Assembly: GCA_004352715.1 (NCBI GenBank)
Contig: SCFE01000102.1
Coordinates: forward strand, 286,721-350,720
Direction of reading: 5' to 3'
DNA: 64,000 bases
Source of the DNA: Hofstenia miamia
Taxonomy: Eukaryota > Xenacoelomorpha > Acoela
Part shown: in pieces, positions 57,660 through 64,000 of the stretch
Layout: each line of letters begins with the position of its first letter
How positions within the stretch are numbered: position 1 is the first letter of the stretch
Position numbers and translations under genes: made by a program
Notes under the pieces: generated by a model
Databases searched by the model: none
Told to the model about the DNA's origin: nothing
What the model saw: the letters and a program-made list of their open reading frames with translations, nothing else

Positions 57660-58130
57660 CTAGAATCTCGCTCAAACTCCGAAAGGGATTCCAGGAATTG
57701 GAGAATGATGCTCAAAATTTAATGCCTGACATCTCTAAAAAATTTCATACTTCCAGAGTACGCATTACAGAGAGATTTTTTAATGATAATGGCAATGACG
57801 ATATTGTTCTATCTACAATGCGATACAAAGCGAATAGCATCTTATAAGAAGATTTTTACAGACTTCAAGGTGTTCATTGATTTTTCTAATCATCTTCAAA
57901 TTTGAAGATTATTGAGACGCTACCCTGCTGATTTAGATCAGAATTGTAAAAATGAATTTTCCAAAACGTTGCTGTTTCTCTTTGGGTATTTATAACACTA
58001 CCAGTTACAATATGTGGAGGAGAACATTCGTTTTCAAGGACTGAATTGATTAAAAACAACAAGAGGGCATCCATAAATCAGAAATATTTAAATGCTTTAT
58101 CCATCATGAGTATTGAATGTGATGCTTGCT
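57660..58130 (+). pseudogene. hAT transposase C-terminal remnant
   Basis: Plus strand, two frames. 57700-57840 gives a charged stretch (SRVRITERFFNDNG) as found before the C-terminal part of DUF4371-type hAT proteins. 57985-58130 gives LPVTICGGEHSFSRTELIK, then LNALSIMSIE, which closely follows the hAT dimerisation motif (LPVT...ERSFSxLxLIK...LNxLxxLSIE). The conserved A-E-R is here G-E-H. Stops between the pieces show decay. Confidence 0.65.
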
Positions 58131-58135
58131 GAAAA

Positions 58136-58405
58136 GTGAAAATTATGTCTCAACAAGCAATATATCAGCAATGTGGTGTGTGTCAATCAGTTATTCAACA
58201 CAGCCTTGTTTTTCACATTGAAACTGGGTCTTTTAAGTCTAGAAAGCGTCCGTCAAGAACACGTGTTACTACTGGAAGAACTGATAATCTCATTAAGGGC
58301 CTAATGAAATGCAAACTGACCATACCTGCAACAGGAATTCAGGCTCAACTGCCAGTGTCTCTTACGGCAAGTACATGTTTAATGCTTTTCTATCAAAAGT
58401 ATTAA
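58136..58405 (+). pseudogene. Tc1-like transposase N-terminal fragment
   Basis: 89 codons. GVCQSVIQHSLVFHIETGSF followed by a basic RKRPSRTRVTT and RTDNLI matches the first helix-turn-helix and linker of Tc1 transposases (GVSxSxVxRxxxRxxETGxxxxRxRxGRPRxTTxRxDRxI). The second helix region (GIQAQLP) follows, then the frame ends. The DDE domain is absent. It starts just after the hAT remnant on the same strand. Confidence 0.75.
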
Positions 58406-58856
58406 GTAAATTAGATAGTGTATTTTATGTGTAAGAACAGTGTTTAGATATGGATTTAACCGTAATAATATTATTCAAAACATTATCTAATTTTGAAGCT
58501 ATGAAAATCTGAGAGTAGTTTTTTGTGTTGGAAGGAAGAATTTTTCAACAATATTAAAAGTAAATTATTGAAAACATGAATTTGTATTTAATAATATGAT
58601 TTAAATAAACCTTAAAATTTTATTTTACAACTGTACAATATCTTTTTATAATGGATGAATAAAGTTCTTCATAATAATTCGGAAATAATAAATATATTCT
58701 TCAACAAAGTTAGTTAACTTTTAAAATTAATAAAAAAAATTTCAAAATCATTTTTTAAACATTGCAACAATCAAAATAAAGCTTACTTCGAAAAACTTTT
58801 TTTCATGAAATCATTGTAGATTGACTGGACAGTTCAACCAATCATCGTCAGATATC

Positions 58857-59760
58857 TCATCTCATATGATTCCAAACAAAATGCACATGTATTTTCAAGA
58901 TCCATTCCAAGTAAACTTTAATGCTCAGAAATTTCAGGATCAAATTCTTTTCGATACCCTTGAAATTAAATTCCTTCTTGTCTGTTGATATTTTGAACAA
59001 CTCCAGTAAATAAGCACAATCAATATAATCCTTCTTCATTTTGCCTGGGTTTCTAATGTTCCGACATCATCTGGCTCACGAAGTACATCTTCTATGAACA
59101 TATAAAGAGAAGTTATGTTTTTCAAAATGGTAGAAGCATCTTCAGCAAATTGGCGTGGTGTTCTGATAACGATTCTGTTTGATTGGCGAAATACTATATT
59201 TTTAGGGGTTCTGCCAATGCCATTTATAGGCCGTTTATCATTGTAGTGCCATGTTAAGAATGAGTCACCAGTGAAACACAAATTTGGGCGAAATTTTGAA
59301 GTTGTTAATCATGTTGCATTTGTTGCGAACAAATTCTATTGGTTTAGCAACACATGTAAGGGCATACGGGAATTATGAAAAGCTTCTAAAGTTATTACTA
59401 CATTTTTATTTGTAACGCCTTCATCTAATTGAAGAAAACAACATACTATAGATATAGAAAACGTATCATACTCAAAATATGCGTTCATAATTTCTCTTTG
59501 TTGACGATTTTCGTAACTTTCAGTATAGTCATCTGTTTACATTTGATAAAAATATGTTTTTTCAAAATAGAAACATTTTGATCAATCCCAGCCTATACCT
59601 GAACTAGGATTTTCTGAATGCTTCCTCCAGGTATTAACCACTCATAATAACCAATTTCTTCCCCACTATTATTATTAGTCGAATTAGAATCTAGTTCAGA
59701 CTGGACAGGAAAATGACTTAATTCCAAATTGGTAACATCACAAACAGTATTCTAACATAC
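58857..59760 (-). pseudogene. piggyBac-like transposase remnant (N-terminal half)
   Basis: Minus strand. About 59760-59620 encodes an acidic-to-polar segment (SELDSNSTNNNSGEEIGYYEW) in one frame. 59281-59036 gives FLTWHYNDKRP, then GRTPKNIVF and FAEDASTILKNITSLYMFI, which fits the order W...R-T-x-x-NI-V...F-x-x-x-[IL]-x-x-I-x-x-x-[TS]-N of piggyBac proteins. 59039-58857 continues with KKDYIDCAYLLELF. The catalytic Asp residues are not seen. Frame breaks are present. The match is by pattern only and moderate. Confidence 0.45.
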
Positions 59761-59899
59761 AGTTATATGTAGATGAGCATGAGTAATTTTCTACAAGAAC
59801 TATTTCATATTCTTTCTTGATTTTGGAATAAATTCTCTTTGTAAGAAATGTAAGAATTTCACACATAATACAAAGGCAAAACTGCTATGGAATATTTTG

Positions 59900-61741
59900 T
59901 TATAAATATATTCTTTATGTGATGGGATAAGTGCATAGAATTGACAAAAGAGGATGTGTTGTTGAACTTGGAGTAAAATGAATCAGGATCAGAACTCAAA
60001 TTCACTAGACCCATTTATTCAATTAGGCTCTGGAGAAGATAATGCTTTTGCACATATTGGAATTTCCCATTCAATTTTACAATGTAAACATTATCCATTG
60101 TTTTAATCATTTTTTTCTCCAACTATTATTTTACTTCATGTACACAGCCAATCTCACCTTTCTGTAAGATCTTTATGTTTTAATTCATATTTTTTTCATC
60201 ACTCTGAATTTGTTGTACGCGTCATTTTCCTATAACTTTAATTTTGTATTTTAATCTTGTTATAAATGTTTGCAGCTCTTAATATTTTGCAAAAAAGGAA
60301 TTTGAAAATCGCAGAGAAAAAGTGCAAGTTTATTTCAAAGAATCATGCATCACTGCTAATCTAGAGTTGAGAGAAGTGATATAAAATTGATGTTGGAGGG
60401 ACTCATGTCAGATTGACATATTTAAATTTCCTGTTAAAAAGTACTAAGCTAGTGTACATTTCTAAATCAGTGTTCTTAAACAATAATGATTTAGTGTTTG
60501 ATAAGTGGAATTTAAAAAATTGGTTGCATTCTTTAATAATAATTTACTAAATTTTACTAATATTGAATTACTTTGGGTGGAAATCTCTGAAAAATTAGGC
60601 TCATAAGATTGGTGAATCAGTTATTGTCATGGGTGTTCTACTATATCTACAAAAAGATGTCCATCCAATATAAAATTGTCCTATTGTTGGATTGTTTTTG
60701 TCCTATCATTTTAAATTTCTGCTATTTAACAATCAGGAACATCTAAATATTGATCCACCTTTTTACTAGCCTGGTAAAATTTTGAAAATCCCAATTAAAC
60801 ATCTAATTGTTCAATGAACATGTTCAAACAATGGTATCTGAATATTATTACTAGTGATGATTAGTGATGTGCTTACCTGCTCTTCAGACCTTACCTGCTT
60901 TACTATTTTGCCTGATCCAATTTAAGCCTGCTTAATCCTGATGTCTATAGAGGGAGAAGTTTTATAAAAGCAACATCCTCTTATTCTCAAATTATATTGC
61001 CCCTTTTTGTTTACACTGTATTTCACAGCAAAAATTTGCAATTAAACATTCATGGATAGGATACAGTAATTTTATACTGTTATCTCATGCAATAATCTTT
61101 GTTATTTCAGGTCAACATATGATACATATAACATGTGTAGTGAATGAAGGCAGTAAAGGAAAGAACTGGTACTAAATCATACTAAGCTAAATAGATGTTT
61201 TCCATATAATAAAACTAAAATGATATCACATTGATTAAGCAACATGGGTGCTGTCAAACCTGATTCTGATCCTGTTTTGTCCTGGATTTGATTTGCTCCT
61301 CCTAAATCCTGACCTGACCTGATTAAATCCTTACCTGGCTCCACATTAGTGTTGATATATAACCATTCATATGCCCATATGAATTTATTATATGGATAGA
61401 AACTACCTGATGGAGAGGTCACTGCAAGAAAGGATGGAAAATCATAGGAGTTTGTAGTGGTGCAACCCAGAGTTCCATTCTTGGACTGAACCTGTTCTGC
61501 ATTTTATTATCCAACAACATTCCAAACTTTAGATGGTAACAACTCGAGCATTAAATATGACAAAGATGTTTCTGAGTTCAATAATACAATTTCTTGTTGT
61601 CATGGATATTTAGGTCAAATTAAATCTGCTGAATCAAAACAATTTGAATTTCAGAAAAATCAATAATTAATGAATATAGCAAGTGATCTTATTGTGACAT
61701 AATGGTGATTTAACAAAAGTACAATAAAAAGAAGCAGCTAA
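59900..61741. other. Second CpG-poor patch, no gene recognised
   Basis: About four CG dinucleotides by eye in 60001-61740. Around 61255-61345 degenerate CCTGA/ATCCTG words repeat; they look like a CpG-decayed form of a CCCGA-type repeat. The minus-strand frame 61422-61177 across it is not a gene. The patch ends sharply at the CpG-containing MITE at 61742. Confidence 0.6.
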
Positions 61742-62201
61742 AGGTGTGTTCCCACTATCGACTTTTATCATCTGTCAAGAAATCGGTGATAAAAGTCGAT
61801 AGTGTGAACACTCTATCTGCTTTTTTATCAGCTGATAAAAGTCGATAGTCTGAACGGTACTAAAACTAGTCGAATAGCTACTTGAAACTAATTGCTTACT
61901 TCTCAAGTAGGGAACAGACTTCCAAAACGTAAATTATTGTCGTTGAAATAATTCAACTTCAAAATATGTAAACATTGTTACATTCCAATACATACCAATC
62001 CATAAACAGATGTTGTTGTTTTCTTACTATCAATCAAAAGATGATAATTTATCATCTGATAAAAAATCGATAGTCTGAACGCTCTTCCAACTCCGCTTTT
62101 TCTGATAAAAAATCGGATGATAAAAAATCGCCAATGTGAACGAAAATAATTGCATTTTCGATTAAAATCTGCTGATAAAAGTCGATAGTGGGAACACAAC
62201 T
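61742..62201. mobile_element. MITE (460 bp) with TAA target duplication, PIF/Harbinger-like
   Basis: TAA at 61739-61741 and 62202-62204. Ends AGGTGTGTTCCCACTATCGA and, inverted, AGTTGTGTTCCCACTATCGA, matching for 29 bp with one difference. The 3-bp TAA duplication fits PIF/Harbinger (TWA). Motifs such as GATAAAAGTCGATAGT and AAAAAATCG recur many times inside in both orientations near both ends. No coding capacity. Confidence 0.85.
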
Positions 62202-62549
62202 TAAGACTAACAGTAAAAATTAGTGATTTAATTATACCTTTGTAAAAACACAATTATATTATCATTTAAATTTTGTAAAACAATTTGTGCAGTTATGGAA
62301 TTACGTTTATTGGAAACAGGTTTGGCAAAATTAAATGGACCGAAACCGCTACAGCTAATTAGATGACGTTGCTTAATTAAAAGCAGACGAATGAACGAAT
62401 TGCAAACAACTTTGAATCTACGAACAGGTACATGCCGATTGTTTAACAATTTATGCAATACGAATATAAATAGTGTGCGATAGATTTATTTGGTGATGAA
62501 TTAATTTAATTTGATTTCTTTTCTTGTATTATCAGGTTTGATTAATAAA

Positions 62550-62895
62550 TGTTAACAGAAAGCTAAACGTCTGAGCACACAAGTAATCTTTTGGTGGTCC
62601 CCAGATTCGATTAAAGAGATTCCACGGTAACTGGTGATCCTTTACCACTCCATGTTCCTCCTTGAGTTGCAGTGCTTGGCGTCGGGTATCGACCCTGGTA
62701 ACATCATGCCGCTTCCAATCTAAATAAGTTGTTAGTAATACCTTACAGTATAAGAGTGGAAAGCTGGGATTATTGGATTGTACAATTGGCTAAACGGATC
62801 AAAATAGAGGAAATTGTTACAGCTTTACCGAAAAATGTCTATTATACCAATTGTGCAGATTTTACATTACCAATTATAATCAGGACACCATTGCT
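62550..62895 (+). mobile_element. LTR-like repeat, second copy
   Basis: Aligns over about 300 bp with the complement of 30616-30925: shared blocks include GGTAACTGGTGAT, TACCACTCCATGTTCCTC, GACCCTG and GAAATTGT. It keeps CG at positions where the 30-kb copy has TG or CA. The region matching the LTR end is at about 62866. No coding sequence of an element follows, so it is a solo or truncated copy. Confidence 0.6.
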
Positions 62896-64000
62896 GATGA
62901 AAAGAGTAGTTGAGACCATCAATTAAGAATATACATAGTTGTCTATATACATGGTAGTCAAGTAGTCAGTGACAACCATAAATATCAATAAAAAGAATGA
63001 TGCCATTTCAATTTTATTTCCTCAGATTATATTTTATTATGGTATTGATGCTAATATATATTCAAATTATAGTTTATAGTGAAAATTTTCCGCTTATTAG
63101 AAATTCAAAAGTTCTAATGTAAATACAATTTTGTTTAAGAGCACACAAGTGTTTAATTTACAGGCAAGAATATGAACTTCTAATTTCCGATCGCCAATTC
63201 ACTATTTGTACGCCATACGCGGCAAAATTATGAATTCCGGTGTCGGCAGAATTTAAAATGCCTACTACCCGAATATATATTTAATAGCATAAACTCTTTC
63301 TACACACTTATTGCTTCTAAACACATTTCTATTTGGTGGAGAATACTGTACATCAGGGTTTCCCAACCTTTTTCCGTTGTGGAGTCATTGCACGAAATTT
63401 AATTTAGTGATTTACAAGCCCTCTAGCGGGAACACAGTATAGTGAAATTAAATATTTACAAAATATTATTTGAAATTAAATGAACTCAATTTATTACGAT
63501 GTTTGAAATAATAGCTCCAGTCCAATGACGCATTATCCTTCACTCTCTCAAATGATGCATAGAAATAAACGGGATTATATGCTCACTATAATGCATCTAC
63601 ATATACTACATTCTATTTATTTACTTGTAGTAAAATTTGAAAAAATTGATTATTTGATATTAAATTCATATAGTATTACTTCCAAATTAAAATCTAAATA
63701 TAATTGCTCAAGAAGTTTTCAATTCCTGAACAATTATTGAATACCAAATTCATGTATTTTACAAATTCTGTAGCCTAAGTTGAGCATTGCAAGTGCATCT
63801 GAAATGAACTATTTCTTCAGAATTATTTCTTCTCAATTATGTAGTCTACCTAAACAATCGAGAAAAATAATGTACGTAATACACATTATACATTAAAATT
63901 ATATATACTTTAGCGGAGTGCAAAATTATAGATGTAGCGTCCAAGCAAAATGACGAAATTTTAATCAAAAATAAACCATTATTTGATAACCAAAATTGTT
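62896..64000. other. No gene recognised; one hAT-like terminus
   Basis: At 63354 CAGGGTTTCCCAACCTTTTT has the form of a hAT left terminus. No matching right end is found before the window ends. The rest is AT-rich with short meaningless frames. Confidence 0.45.

Noticed and set aside
61177-61422. 81-codon minus-strand frame
   Set aside because: Translation of a degenerate CCTGA-word repeat, not a gene.
62590-62615. TGGTGGTCCCCAGATTCG as a tRNA primer binding site
   Set aside because: It lies inside the repeat homologous to the 30-kb copy rather than at an LTR end; the better candidate primer site is at 30635-30616.
1-64000. CRISPR arrays, tRNA and rRNA genes
   Set aside because: No regularly spaced direct repeats of CRISPR type. 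I saw no convincing tRNA T-loop with matching stems and no rRNA-like segment, although a tRNA scan could not be run.

Overview
The window is AT-rich DNA from a metazoan (invertebrate-type) genome. The signs are an intronless rhodopsin-class GPCR, (TA)n microsatellites, and remnants of nearly every major eukaryotic transposon class: non-LTR, copia-like, another LTR type, Tc1/mariner, hAT, piggyBac, P/THAP and PIF/Harbinger. There are no operons, ribosome binding sites or CRISPR arrays. The phylum cannot be fixed from sequence alone. It is a draft assembly: N gaps lie at 7257-8256, 9682-10681, 20266-20407, 25382-25402, 35116-35303, 41775-42346, 44828-45260 and 54209-55208, many edged by (TA)n, and single N bases at 13805, 14056, 36904, 37497, 43182, 43597 and 52585 look like contig joins.

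Layout. 1-4 kb: two clusters of a self-complementary minisatellite and a decayed non-LTR reverse transcriptase. 4.1-5.1 kb: an intact single-exon GPCR on the minus strand. 6-14.5 kb: what looks like one minus-strand copia-like retrotransposon (protease, integrase, RT/RNase H remnants) broken by a Tc1-type DD37E transposon and by the 3' end of a non-LTR element. 17-20.2 kb: a foldback repeat and a complete 1294-bp mariner whose transposase is open but has lost its third catalytic Asp. 20.4-34.2 kb: a block almost without CpG (about 18 counted by eye in 13.7 kb), holding decayed LINE and LTR-element pieces. 35-50 kb: degraded transposases (IS630/Tc1, Tc1, PIF, P/THAP, hAT), a 977-bp near-identical duplication, and a long-inverted-repeat MITE. 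51.4-53.6 kb: a large plus-strand ORF for a probably secreted, cysteine-rich protein of no recognised family, broken only by an apparent assembly insertion. 55-64 kb: a PHD-finger ORF start, hAT, Tc1 and piggyBac remnants, a second CpG-poor patch, a 460-bp MITE with a TAA target duplication, and a diverged copy of the LTR-like repeat found at 30.6 kb.

Only two host genes can be supported as coding: the GPCR and the 609-residue cysteine-rich protein. They show no functional link. The most informative pattern is epigenetic: in the two copies of the LTR-like repeat, the copy inside the CpG-poor block has TG or CA where the copy at 62.6 kb keeps CG. That is the expected footprint of germline cytosine methylation restricted to part of the window, possibly a transcribed gene body.
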